Shown piece after piece: positions 1-11,329 of a stretch of DNA of 64,000 bases. Position 1 is the first letter of the stretch, and every line of letters starts with the position of its first letter. The stretch covers positions 40,010,522 to 40,074,521 of the forward strand of contig CM053327.1 in assembly GCA_028583605.1 (NCBI GenBank), in the 5' to 3' direction. The position numbers were made by a program, and so were the translations under genes. The notes beneath the pieces are model-generated. The model made no database searches. It saw only the letters and a list, made by a program, of their open reading frames with translations, and was not told where the DNA came from. Source of the stretch: Dastarcus helophoroides. Lineage: Eukaryota > Arthropoda > Insecta > Coleoptera > Bothrideridae.

Positions 1-296
1 AATTCTCTTCAGAGGCACTTGCTCTGCATTATAATGTTACGTCCAGATGTTGTACCTTGTATTGTGTATTTTTAAATAGTCATATTGTATATAACTTTAA
101 AATAAAACAGACACAATAAATTTTTATTTATTAAAAACAATCTTAAGTTTAATTATTTAAATTATTTACAAACACAACGAGGTATATCGAGCATAACAGA
201 CTGTTGAAGCTTTCAAAAAGCGTTTGTTAATTAATATATATTTATCCTTTCCCACGATTGTGACTTTTTTCTCAATAATCCTAATTAAAATTTGCA
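1..296. other. AT-rich sequence, nothing recognised
   Basis: No open frame of useful length, no repeat family identified elsewhere in the window and no RNA gene signature were seen here. It leads into the tandem repeat that follows. Confidence 0.4.
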
Positions 297-1186
297 AGTA
301 ACTCAATGGGAGTCAAATCTCTTGAGTACTTTTAAGACTAGCGACTTAAGTTGGAAGTATTTACAACAACCGTGCCGTAACCGCACTGACGAGGATAAGG
401 AAGGCCGAAACTAATCTATGGTTGTGGTCGTAAATATTTTCAACTTTGGCACGTTTAACTGTTTAATTACAGAACATTTAATTGGTCATTTGTCGGTAAA
501 AGTAAAGTTTGGCCAGACACTAAGTTACGCCGAGGACGCTTGCATTAATGGACGTGCAAGTTGCGATGCAACCCGTGATACAAACTGTTACCTGATTAAG
601 TAGCCTTTGCAATTAGACTCTAACTAAATCGCAATTAACCTGTATATAATCGTATATACAAGGCGTAGCAGAGAAATGGTTCAATTAGCAGATAGCAAGA
701 ATGTTTGCGTAATTAAACAGTTAAAAAGTCAGTTACAAGTAACTCATGGGAGTTAAATCTCATGAATACTTATACGACTGACTAACGGCTTTAAGTTGGA
801 AGTATTGATAATATCGTACGGCACTGATCAGGCCAAGGAAGGCCGAAACTAGTCTATGGTTGTGGTTGTAAATATTTTCAACTTTAGCACGTTTAACTAC
901 TTAATTACAGAACATTTAATTGATCGTTTGTCGAACTAGGTAGACTCTGAAAACGCTTGCACTCAATGAATGTTGTGAGGCAATTCGTAATACAAGTTGT
1001 TACCTCAGACTCTAATTGCAACGTAATTAACTTCTATAATAATTTTATTTTGTATATTCGTATATACAAGGCTTGCAATCTCAGCAGACATGCTTCGATT
1101 ATTAGATAGCAAAAATGTTTGTGTAGTAGACAGTTAAAAAGTCAGTTGCAAGTAACTCAATGGGAGTTAAATTACATGAATACTTA
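297..1186 (+). repeat. Tandem repeat, unit about 415-440 bp, about two copies (dispersed repeat family R)
   Basis: The phrase AAGTAACTCAATGGGAGT starts near 297, recurs with one base missing near 737 and is seen again near 1150, where the third copy is cut off by GC-richer sequence. Each full copy holds a conserved CTATGGTTGTGGT block followed by TTCAACTTT and GCACGTTTAAC. The same block is found inverted near 10.04-10.09 and 14.93-15.00 kb and direct near 20.04-20.10 kb, so this is a dispersed family. The short open frame at 418-603 lies inside the repeat and is not considered a gene. Confidence 0.6.
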
Positions 1187-1187
1187 T

Positions 1188-1265
1188 ACAGGGGCGACCT
1201 TTGGGGGTGGCAAGCAGGGCAACCGCTCGGGGCCTCGCTCTTGTAGGGGGCCTTGCGCAATAGCA
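1188..1265 (+). mobile_element. Possible hAT-like transposon end
   Basis: A short G-rich patch begins CAGGGGCGACC and continues with several GGGG and GGCC words in an otherwise AT-rich setting. CAGGGGCG-type termini are common in hAT superfamily elements. No matching inverted end or 8-bp target duplication was found, so at best it is a one-ended remnant. A 22-base inverted match between about 1332-1352 and 1970-1990 may belong to the same element. Confidence 0.25.
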
Positions 1266-2838
1266 CGAATTCTAATGTTCATTTGAATTTCGAGCCTTAA
1301 CCGCGCATTATAAACATAGATTAAATACACCAGAGACTAAATAGACTGAACGTTTCAATGTTGTCTCATGCGTGCAGTTGAAGCTAAAATCCGGGGAAGT
1401 GGGGAGGTGCATTCCACTACTCTTTTATATGGTCGGATTAAGTAAAATTTATAATTTAATTTAATTTATAAATACGAAACTTGCCGCGCAACGGTTCTAA
1501 CGATTTAGATGAAACTTTAGAATTAGGGGCTTTTGGACCAATAGGATAATTTTTATAAGTGCTTTTTGGTAAAAGTTCAGGAGAACTATTTTCAAAGACA
1601 TCTTGGTTTAAGAGTAAAATAATTTTCTTTCAATACGCGACGCCTGTGTACAATATTGTTAAGCCGGTGCTGTAAACACGTCATGATTGCAGTGAAATGG
1701 CGACGCGCGCACGCCGATAATTGAATATTTATATATTTTATTTTTACCTACCCAAAGAATGAAACTCTTGATTTTCCTTCACTAATGTGTTCACTGAGGT
1801 TTCAACAATGATCCACAATACACTTCCCCATATTTACAGGCCATTTTCTTTTAAAAAAACCGATGTTATCTTCGCAAAGGTCTGTCAAATAATAAGAGGG
1901 CATTGCGAGCTAGATGGAGCTAGGCTTTCGCCAGGCTTTCAACTGGCTTCACTGCTTACCGTGTTAGGTTCAGTCTATTTAGTCTCTGGTCCAAAGCTCC
2001 ATAAGAATGTATGTTGGTTGTTCGTTTATGACGAGCACCTGACTATAACGAACTATAAAGATCCCTTTCGTTATATCCGACGTTGTATCTCCCAAATGTC
2101 CACTGCTTTTCAAATTTTTTTCATAAATACTTTTATTTTTTCGAAATTTCGTCTTTTTACGTACAGAATTAGATATCGATTTTTTCTCAAAATCTCTACT
2201 TTTTATTGAGAACATTTCTTCTATCAAATTTTTCGAGTCTTCAAATTTAATTTCAAAATTTGGACTTTTCTCAGAAGCGTAGACATGAAATTTGGAATCT
2301 TTGTCAAATATCTGGCTTCAAATTAAAATAATAATAGTAAAAATTTCAAGCTTGAACTTGGGATTTCTAAAAAAGTGACATATGGTAAATAAAACGAAAT
2401 TTATACATTAGTTAGTTGGAAATTTCAATTTTAATATTGAAATATTGAAATTAATCTGAATATGTGAATTTTGGGAAATATCCATCAAAATCCACAATTT
2501 TTAGAAATAGTTGTTCTTCTATTTAGCAAATCATAATAATAAAAGATAATAATAATAATCACTACAGTTCGTTTACTTGACTATTTTAAAGGCAAGTTTC
2601 CAAGAGTTAACTTGTGTTAAACGAGATATGTAGGATTAATGAATCGGTTTAATTTATTGACGCGAATAAATTATTTAGTAAACGTCAAAGAATAAAGCTA
2701 ATTGAACTTGGAAGATAAATAAAATCGTCCAATACGGTAATAAGGTAATTTTGTGTTAGGAGCTTATTATCATTACTCACCCAAGATCAATAAAACTACA
2801 TCAACATATTCATATATAACAGCTTCTTCAACTCTATG
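1266..2838. other. Mixed sequence without a recognised gene
   Basis: This contains somewhat GC-richer patches (about 1370-1420, 1635-1720 and 1890-1990) and then AT-rich DNA from about 2100. An open frame of 140 codons at 1787-2209 has no recognisable domain and its second half runs into low-complexity AT repeat, so it is not called. The patches may be decayed transposon sequence. Confidence 0.35.
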
Positions 2839-2872
2839 CTATATATAGAATTTACCTGTATACTATCCAGTC
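2839..2872 (+). promoter_or_regulatory. Core promoter of the Kazal gene: TATA box plus initiator
   Basis: CTATATATAG at 2839-2848 is followed by CCAGTC at 2867-2872, which fits the insect initiator consensus TCAGTY apart from its first base. With the A at 2869 as +1, the TATA box sits near -30, the normal spacing. The first codon at 2934 leaves a 5' untranslated region of about 65 bases. Inference from spacing and motif; not tested. Confidence 0.55.
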
Positions 2873-2933
2873 ATATTTTATTTGTGCGTGATACTTGTTG
2901 GGGGCAAGCAAATATTATTATATTATTTTGGAG

Positions 2934-5900
2934 ATGAACTTGAAATTTCTAATATGTGAGTATATTACATGGTTTTTTAACTAATATTTGTATTGTATTC
3001 ATTCGTTGGGTTTGACCCTTTGGTAGCATAAAACTTTCTTATTTTCTTCGCGATGTATTCAGTTTGTCCAGGTATATGATGGGCCATACTTTAGCAATGC
3101 CTTGCATTAAGATCATTTCAATTATTTCGTTTTCATTTTTTAAGTAAAAGCTTCTGTAGGCGCGTTAGGTCAGGGGTGAGCAACCCCTTTTTTTAGAGCG
3201 GGCCAATTACAAGGCTAAACATTTTGCGCGGGCCGTATGTGAGAAAAATATGAATGCTGGGGCGCTTGCACCCCCTGGTTCATGCACCAAACTAAAAATT
3301 TGTATATATTCAATTGGAGGACTTTCCAATTCTTTAGAATTCATCCTTTCCTTGAAACATTTTTTTGAAATTGCTACATTTTTCTTAAATTTTGTATATT
3401 TTTTTTACAAAATTTGACTTTTTCTTTTAAAATTTTGCATTCATTTATAAAATTTGCCTACTTTTATCAAACATGACTGTCAAAATTTCGAAATCAAAAG
3501 TTTTTTTTCTGAAATTTGGAAAATCTGGAAACTCGACTTTCCTGAAAATTTCGCCTTGTTTTGATTCTGAAAATTTCAGTTTGGTTATTAAAATTTGCCT
3601 TTTTTCGAAATCTGGTTGATCTTTTGACAAAAAGGTATATTTTTTAGAAATTTAAAATTTTTATGAAAGGGCAAAAATTTCTTTGTAAATTTCTATCCTT
3701 TTTTAATCCAAATTTCTGATAGTTTCAACTTGTTTGTCAAAATTTCGATGTGTTATCACAATATTGGACATTTTCTGACGCCTGTTGAGGCAAGGTAGGG
3801 AGCTCGTCTTCCTGTGATTCGTCCAGAGTCTAGAGAAAATAAATATTCGATTTTTCTCTTAAAATTTACTCTTTTTCTAAATTTCCATTATGTTTTCAAA
3901 ATCCTACTTTTTGGACTTTTTCAAAAATGGTTTATTTATTTCAAAATTTTGTCATTTTCTTGAATATTTGTCTTTTTCAATAAACTACGACTTTTCGATT
4001 AAATGGTTTTATGATTCTCAAAATGTTCACCTTTCTGTTGTTGCGAAAAATATTTTTGAGAAAAACATTTCTTGTAAATTCAACATCTTTGCTGAATTTT
4101 AAATTTTAAGAACAAACACATCAAAATTCAAACACTTTATAAATCAAGTAGTGTATCCTGTTTGATGTTATATGATAATTACATATTTGTTTAAAGGTGT
4201 AACATCATTTGTATTGCAAGTATGCTCGTACAAAACACGTGACTCACCAATAACAATGGGAATTCCCAATGGCGATCCATTTGATGTATTAAAACCAACA
4301 TTAGAAAAATTAGACCGCCAAAAACGCCAAATTACACCTAACGAGGTCAGTCGTCAACGTCAGTGGAGATTTCCAGCTAATCCTTTCTTAAATGGACAAA
4401 ATATTTTGCAAAACATGAATTTCCAAGTAAACCACCAGTTGAGTAATGTTATAGAGGATCGGATTTATTTTCCCGATGATGGTAATGTATTAAATTATAT
4501 GGTGGGGTCTAAAAGGGCTAGAATATTCAAAATATTTTGATAATATTGTTACGTGCGTTATCGGTTCGAATTGATACACGTGATAGATTATACCCACTTT
4601 ATTACTGAATTAACTCGGCACACTTCAACTGAACAGTGACTCACTAATTATTTACTAATTGCTAACCAACTAATTGCACTGGCTTCTAATTGACTGACTC
4701 GAGGGAAAGCTGACCGCCTTTTTATAGTTTTGGCCCCCGGCTTCCAGAATTTTCGGCAGATAAGGCTTATCGAATGCCGAAATTTCTGGAACGCTTATCT
4801 GCCGTTTGTTTCGTTATCGCGGCCGCTTTCCCCTTATCAGAACCTTCTAGAAACTTTTTTTATTTACTAAATTCTACAATTCTATTCTAAATCCTATTTC
4901 ATCTATTTACATTGCGTTACAATATTTATTTTTTGGTGGAACTTGGTTCTTGGTTATCTTCACAAATTGAAATACAAATCTTACATAGCTTGGCTATCGA
5001 AACGAGTTAGAGCAACCTTTGTTGTGTTTTTTAATCTTTCTTGGTTTAAAGGATTCTAATGCACATACCAGAACATTTATTAGATTCGAAGTTTGAAAAC
5101 CAAAGTTTCCCAGCTTCGAATCTAATAATTGTTCAAACCTATTGGTCTGTGCATTGGAATCCTTGTCTTCTGGGAACTTTTTCCTAGAGAGCAACCGCTT
5201 CGCTAGGTGGCAGTGTTTCAATTGTTGGTAGTTCACGTACCTATGATTCACTATACATGCCTGGAGGGCTGCATGAATTTGTAGTCTAGGTTGCATTCTA
5301 CTTGCATTGGTTTCAAGGGACAAGATTTGTATTTCAATATTTATTTTGAAACTTTTTGAAACTTGAAAAATGTTACTATTTAATGTTAGCCAGTTAAAAC
5401 GTCAAATTTTTGATTATTACTTTTTTAAAAAGGCGAATTTTTCCAAAAATCGAGTTCGAATATTCGAGAAAAAGTAAAAATTTGGCAAAAATCCAAATTT
5501 TCAAAAAAATCTTATATTTCAAAACAGATCGTGATTCTGAAAAAAGTCAAAATTTCTAAGAAAAGTCGAAATTTTAATGATTGAATGGAGGAACTTTCCA
5601 AAAAAAGAAATGGAAATTCTAATAAAATTCAAAATTTTGAAACAAGTCCAGACTTCGAGGAAAAGTCGTAATTTTGATAATAAAATGTCAAAATAAATAA
5701 AAGTGTTTTTGAAGAAAAGATCGATAATTTTATAAAAGTCAAAATTTAAAAAAAATCCAACTTTCCAAGAAGTCGAAAAAAAATCTAAATTTTTAAAAAA
5801 TTTAATGTTTCAAAACAGATCGTGATATTGAAAGGTCAAAATTTCGAAAAAAAGTCGAAATTTTAATGACTAAATGGCGAAATTTTCAAAAAAGAAATGG

Positions 5901-8900
5901 GAATTCTAAAAAAGTTCAAAATTTTAAAACAAGCCCCAACTTCGAGGAAAAGTCGTAATTTTGTTAATAAAATGTCAAAATTTAAAAAAAAGCGTGTTTT
6001 TAAAGAAAAAATCGACAATTTCAAAAAAGTCTAAATTTTGAAAGAATCCATTTTTTCAAGAAATCGTTACAAGTGGAATTTTTCAAAATTTCAACTTTTT
6101 TGAAATTATCGATCTTTTCTTACATACGTCAGATGTCCGATTTTTTTTAAGTTGGATATTTTTTGAAAATACGAGATTTACAAAAAAAGAGAATACTAAA
6201 AAAATTCAACATTTTGAAAAAAGTTCAGACTTCGAGGAAAAGTCGTAATTTTGATAATAAAATGTCAAAATTAAAAAAAAAGTGTTTTTGAAGAAAAGAT
6301 CGATAATTTCATAAAAATCGAAATTTTGAAAAAATCCAACTTTTCAAGAAATCGAAAAAAAATCTAAATTTTCAAAAAATCTAATGCTTCAAAACAGATC
6401 GTGATTTTAAAAGGTCAAAATTTCGAAGAAAAGTTGAAATTTTAATGACTGAATGGCGAAATTTCCAAAAAGAAATGGGAATTCTAAAAAAGTTCAAAAT
6501 TTTGGAACAAGTCCAGACTTCGAGGAAAGGTCGTAATTTTGATAATAAAATGTCAAAATTAAAAAAAAAGCGCGTTTTTGAAGAAAAGATCGACAATTTC
6601 AAAAAAGTCGATATTTTTGAAAAATCCAACTTTCCAAGAAATCGAAAAAAGTGGAATTTTTCAAAATTTCGACTTTTTTGAAATTATCAATCTTTTCTTA
6701 CATACGTCAGATGTCAGATTTTTTTTTAAAATTAGATATTTTTTGAAAATACGAAATTTCTAAAAAAATGGGAAAATCTAAAAGAGTTCCAAATTTTGAA
6801 GAAGTCAACACTTCGACGAAAAGCCGAAATTTTGATAATGAAACGTCGAAATTTTTAAAAAATTGGTTTTGAAGGAAAGCTCGAAAATTTCAAGAGTCGA
6901 AATTTTGAAAAAAACCCACTTTCCAAAAACTCGAAACAAAAAGTAGAATTTTTCAAATAAGGATCATACATACGTCAGGTGTCAGATTAAAAAAAAATGG
7001 TTATATTTTGAAAAAGAAAAAATTTCCAGAAAACGTGGAAAATCCAAAAAGGTTCAAAATTTTGATAAAGTTAAAACTTCGAGGAAAATGTTGTAATTTT
7101 CTTAATAAAATGCCAGAATTTTCAAAGAAATAGTTTTGAAGAAGATGGAAAATTTCAAAAAAGTCGAAATTTTGAAAAATCCAACTTTCCAAAAAATAGA
7201 AAAAAAAGCAGAATAAAAGTCATATATACGTCAGATGTCAAATTTTTTAAAAAAATTAGACACTTTTTGAAAAATGCGAAATTTTCACAAAAATCGAATT
7301 TACAAAAATTCGAAGATTCGGGAAAGTCAAAAGGAGGAGTTCGAAATTTGCAATGAAAATCGGAACTTGAAAAAAGGTAATTTTAAAAAAGTCAAGACTT
7401 CGAGGAAAAGTCGTAATATTGATAATAAAATGTGCCAATTTTCAAAAAAGTGGTTTTGAAGAAAAGCTCAAAAATTTCAAAAAAGTCGGACTTTTCGGAC
7501 TTTTGAAAAAAATTCAAATTTTCAAAAAATCGAAATTCAGTAAAATTTTTCAAATAAAAGTCATACGTACGTCAGATCGGATTTGTTAAAAAAATTGACA
7601 TTATTTGAAAAAGGCGACTTTTTAAAGAAAACAGAATTTAGAAAAGTCAAAGTTTCGAGAAAGTAGCAATGAAACTCGGAATTTGAGAAAAGGTCATTTT
7701 AAAAAAGTCAACACTTCGAGAAAAAGTCGTAATTTTGATAATAAAATGTACCAATTTTCAAAAAAGTGGTTTTGAAGAAAAGATCAAAAATTTCAAAAAA
7801 GTCGAACTTTTGAAAAAAATTCAAGTTTCCAAAAACTTGAATAAAGTAAAATTTTTCAAATAAGAGTTATACATACGTCAGATCAGATTTATTAACAAAA
7901 ATTAGACATTGTTTGAAAAAGGCGAATTTTTTAGGAAAATCGAATTTACAAAAGCTCAAAAATTCGAGAAAAAGTAAATATATTGAACAGTTCGAAGCTT
8001 CGAATTTCGAAGGTTCGAATTTTAAAAAGGCGAAATTTTGAAAAAATCCAACTTTAAAAAAAAGCGAAGTCATACATACGTCAGATTTAAGAAAAATAGG
8101 AATTTTCTAAAAACGGCGAATTTTTCAAAACATTGATTTCACTACAAAAATTTAAATATTCGAGAAAAAGTCGAAAGAGTTCGAAGTTTTCAATAAAAAT
8201 CGAAATTTGAAAAAAGATCATTTTAAAAAAGTCAGAACTTCAAAGAATAGTCGAAATTTTGATTCTAAAAAACGCGGAATTTCTAAAAAAATGTGGCAAT
8301 TCTAAAAAATGTTCTAAATTAAAAAAAATCAAAACTGAGCGAAAGTCGAAATTTTGATAACAAAATGTTGAAATTTTCAAAAAAGGGGAAATTCTGAAAA
8401 AGAACGAACGTTTCGAAAAAGCTCATACTTCTGAAAAAAGTCGTAATTTTGATAATAAAATGTGAAAAGTTTCAAAAAAAAGTCGTAATTTTGATAATAA
8501 AATGTGAAAAGTTTCAAAAATAATGATTTTGGAGAAAAGATCGAAAAATTTAAAAAAGGCAAAATTTCGAATAAAATCCAGCTTTAAAAAATCCAAAAAA
8601 AGTAGCATTTTTCAAATAAGAATCATACATACCTCAGATTTTTAAGAAATTAGAAATTTTCTGAAAAAGGCGAATTTTTCACAAAATCGAATTTATAAAA
8701 ATTCAAATATTTGAGAAAAAGTCGAAAGAGTTCGAAGTTTTCAACGAAAATTGAAATTTGAAAAGGGATCATTCAAAAAAGTCAGAACTTCAAAAAGTAG
8801 TCGAAATTTTGATTCCAAAAAGGTGGAATTTCTAAAACGGCGGAATTTCTAAAAAAATGTGGCAATTTTAAAAAAATGTTCGAAATTTTAAAAAATCAAA

Positions 8901-11206
8901 ACTTTAAGCGAAAGTCGAAATTTTGATGGTAAAATGTTAAAATTTTGAAGAATGTGGATCTCTCTGAAGATGACAGCTTGTCTATGGAAACGCGTTAGAG
9001 CAACCTTGTTGTGTTTTTAAATTTAATCAGGGAACAAGATTTGTATTTCAATTTTTTTTACGACTTCTCGTCAAAGTCTCGACTTTTTCAAAATTTGGAA
9101 CTTTCAGATTTTCCACTTTTTTTGGAAATTTAGTATTTTCAAAAAATATCCAATTTAAAAAAAATCTGACATCTGACGTATGTAAGAAAAGATTGATAGT
9201 GTTTTTTAATCTAATCAGGGGACAAGATTTGTATTTCAATTTTTTAAGAAAGTGGAAATTCTAAAAAAAATGAACATTTTAAAAAAGTCGTAATTGTGAA
9301 AAATCCAACCACTTAAAAAACGATTATTTAAAAGGAAAAGCTTTCTTTATTAAGAATTAAATTTACATGCCACAGCTTCTTCAAAAAAATTAGAAATCTT
9401 CCGGAAAAGCTAAAATAAGAAAAAATTGAATTTAAAAAAATTCGGAAACTCGAGAAAAAGTAATTTTTTAGATTCAGACGACTCCTTCACTTTGCAGGTA
9501 GGATTCTTTTAGAGAAAGTCTGACAGTTTGACCGTCATAACGCAATAGGGCGTAACTCCCTCTCTTCTCGGCTTCTCTAAGGTGATAGTTGCCAGATCTC
9601 CTGTATTTTACGGATTCTTCCGTATTTTGGTAAACACCTATTTGGAACGAAATCTGCCGTGTTTTAAAGAGTGCAAAGCTAACACAAATTTCATAAATAG
9701 GAAAGCATATTTGATCGGTAGCACCATCTAAACAAACAAATTGATCTGTCAATTCAAGAGATATAAAAAGTCTCTTTAATTTTAGACAGTCTTTCTGATA
9801 AATTCTAATTATTCACTTGGATTAATTGATTTCCTTGAAATAGGAATTCAGGGGTTTTGAAACTGGAATAACTGCGAAAATATATCAATATTAGGACCTT
9901 TTCGAAATCTTTAGTATGAAGTGGATTTTTTTTTAAATAAATTTAGAACCACGTTTTTTTGTATATTTTTCGACACTTTCAATTTTTCCTTATACAGGAA
10001 CTCGTCAATTAGATGTCTAATTAAACAGTTAACGTGCTAAAAGTTGAATATATTTACAACCACAACCATAGACCGGTTTTGGCGTTCTTTGACCTCATCT
10101 ACGGTCGCTGTAAATGCTTCAAACTTATTGTAATTAGTCAGCCACACACGTGTGTTTCCTGAGTAAGTTGTAGTTGACTTTCGAATGTATCCTACGAGAA
10201 ACAACTTTGCTATATGGTAACTGAATTATTGCTAGAAATTACAACCAAGATGTACGATGTAAGCTAGCTTACAAAGGTCACCAGTGACGTTATTTTAATT
10301 CTTGTATTATGAGATGACATCATAACAACACTCATTAAATATACGTGCCCTCGGCGTAATATGCGTTTAGGTATGTTAAATTTAAAAAATAATGTCGATT
10401 GGTAGAAATTTCTGAAATATCTGTAGTATTCAGGGCTTTTTAGACAGACTGTTTTATCACAGTTTTTTTGCCACAATTTCTGACCGAATTTATTTTATAT
10501 TCTACTAAAAAATTACGTTCAAACCTATTGATTTGGGCATTAGAAAAAATACGCACTGGTAATCTAAAACAAAAAATGTAAACAGTAAACAATAATTTTG
10601 GTGGAAAGGACTGCTCCTTGGTTATCTTCAAATATTGAAATACAAAACTTGTCCCCTGAAACCAAGAAAGATTAAAAAACACAACAAAGGTCGCTCTAAT
10701 GCGTTTCGATAGCCAAGCTATCATCTTCAGAGAGATACTGTCGAGAGATACTTGTCGAAACGCGTCAGAGTTGTGTTTTTGTGTTTTTAATATTTCTTGG
10801 TTTCAGGGGACAAGTTTTGTATTTCAGTTTTTTAGTAAACAATAATTAAAAATAATTGCAGGTGTTCACGTTTTTCAGATTTTTTATCCACTTCAACACC
10901 GAGGTCTAATTTCAATGAACTTTCATCGACCTCACAGTCATTGCCAACATTGGTACCGATCAACGTCAGTACGGTAACCGAAAGACAACGTTGCGAAGAT
11001 AATTGTAGAACAACCCCAGAGTATAATCCTGTTTGTGGGAACAATAAAAGAACCTATTTTAACAGGGCCCGTTTAATTTGCGCTCAAAGATGTGGCATAG
11101 GTAGGTTTTCCACCAACTTACATATTTAGAAAATTTCGTTCCGTTTGTTTCAGGTGTACAAATCTTACATTTGGGAGCTTGTGCTAGAAATTTCGGTAGA
11201 GGATGA
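2934..11206 (+). CDS. Secreted Kazal-type serine protease inhibitor-like protein, four exons
   Basis: Proposed exons are 2934-2955, 4197-4481, 10879-11100 and 11154-11206, 582 bases or 193 residues. Every junction has GT/AG ends, each exon leaves one base over, and the next supplies two, so the frame is kept throughout. Residues 1-18 form a signal peptide (MNLKFLICVTSF, then a hydrophobic run ending near VCS). The middle is low-complexity and polar, with an FPDD motif just before the second intron. The C-terminus is one Kazal domain: six cysteines in the order CEDNC, EYNPVCG, ICAQRC and a final GAC in the last exon, with the family's Pro-Val-Cys-Gly and Thr-Tyr motifs. Kazal domains block serine proteases through a loop between the second and third cysteines. 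Many short insect members lack a proven target, so inhibitor activity is inferred. Intron 2 is 6.4 kb of transposons and satellite. Exon 1 is the least certain exon. Confidence 0.78.
3173..3300 (+). mobile_element. hAT-like terminal sequence inside Kazal intron 1
   Basis: CAGGGGTGAGCAACC starts near 3173 and is followed by GCGGGCC words. This is the typical look of one end of non-autonomous hAT elements (CAGGGGTGGGCAA-type ends). The other end was not identified, and AT-rich sequence follows. It lies in the first intron of the Kazal gene. Family knowledge plus motif only. Confidence 0.4.
3301..4130. repeat. AT-rich degenerate minisatellite in intron 1
   Basis: Loose repeats of AAATTT with CGAAA and TTTTC words produce short spurious open frames rich in Phe, Lys, Ile and Ser on both strands (for example 3445-3630 and 3890-4102). 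No domain or splice-supported exon is seen. Confidence 0.5.
4547..4921. mobile_element. Solo LTR, 375 bp, with 4-bp target duplication
   Basis: The block starts TGTTACGTGCGTT and ends TGCGTTACA, so it has TG...CA boundaries, and it is flanked on both sides by ATAT (4543-4546 and 4922-4925). It is clearly more GC-rich than its surroundings and contains a TTTTTATAG promoter-like word. No internal retrotransposon sequence follows, which fits a solo LTR left by recombination. The superfamily is probably Ty3/gypsy-like from the 4-bp duplication, but this is not certain. It lies at the start of Kazal intron 2. Confidence 0.55.
4932..5345. repeat. H-family repeat split by an S-family insertion
   Basis: H-family sequence runs from GGTGGAAC near 4935 to TTTCTTGGTTT near 5045 and resumes as TTGGTTTCAAGGGACAAG near 5307. 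Between them (about 5047-5306) is S-family sequence (TCTAATGCACA... to GCATTCTACTTGCA). TTGGTTT occurs on both sides of the insert and looks like a target duplication, so S inserted into an existing H copy. The H part is itself rearranged, with a forward half joined to an inverted half. Confidence 0.6.
5346..8940 (+). repeat. AT-rich higher-order repeat, unit about 260-320 bp, about ten copies
   Basis: A basic phrase like GTCGAAATTTTGAAAAA is reiterated in one orientation. Above it lies a longer period: AAGTCGTAATTTTGATAATA recurs near 5664, 5951, 6243 and 6530 (spacing about 290) and in drifted form to about 8.46 kb. A CATACGTCAGAT word recurs near 6.11, 6.70, 6.97, 7.23, 7.56, 7.87, 8.07 and 8.62 kb. 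All short open frames here (for example 6381-6629 and 7274-7459) are by-products of the repeat. It fills most of Kazal intron 2. Confidence 0.7.
8100..10745. repeat. Left arm of a large inverted duplication
   Basis: Read on the minus strand, this arm is collinear with about 19.47-21.9 kb on the plus strand. Landmarks: 10264-10476 matches 19681-19881 (same 66-70 residue spurious frame), 9320-9470 matches 20330-20480, and 8940-9060 matches 20960-21060. The left arm has an extra ~360 bp at about 9475-9835 that the right arm lacks. That insert contains a CTCCCTCTCTTCTCGGCTTCT repeat seen again near 39.02 and 48.94 kb. Confidence 0.6.
10590..10835. repeat. H-family repeat, two arms in inverted orientation
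   Basis: A forward arm (GGTGGAAAGGACTG, then CAACAAAGGTCGCTC, then GCTATCATCTTCAGAGAG) is followed within a few bases by a reverse arm (GTCGAAACGCGTCAGAG to GTTTCAGGGGACAAG). The two arms would form a long hairpin. It ends just before exon 3 of the Kazal gene. Confidence 0.65.
10879..11206 (+). CDS. Kazal-domain exons 3 and 4 of the same gene
   Basis: Exon 3 (10879-11100) starts after a TTTTTCAG acceptor and ends before GTAGGT. A 53-base intron ends in TTTGTTTCAG, and exon 4 (11154-11206) ends in TGA. Exon 3 holds five of the six Kazal cysteines and exon 4 holds the sixth, so without splicing the domain would be incomplete; the unspliced frame stops at 11129. The Ser/Thr-rich stretch before the first cysteine resembles the linker seen in many insect Kazal proteins. 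This is the best supported part of the gene. Confidence 0.85.
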
Positions 11207-11276
11207 AAAAATGAGACTGACGTTTGACCCATGTATAGTGCATGGTTTGACCTATATAGTTAGATAAGTTATACGT

Positions 11277-11282
11277 AATAAA
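11277..11282 (+). terminator. Polyadenylation signal of the Kazal gene
   Basis: AATAAA lies 71 bases after the proposed TGA stop at 11204-11206, a normal position for an insect 3' end. It is followed by T-rich sequence near 11305. Confidence 0.5.
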
Positions 11283-11329
11283 AATACGAAACACAAGCGT
11301 TTTAAGTTTTTTTTTACAACATTACTGCT

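Noticed and set aside
1787..2209. 140-codon plus-strand open frame
   Set aside because: No recognisable domain; the second half is low-complexity AT repeat and no splice or promoter context supports it.
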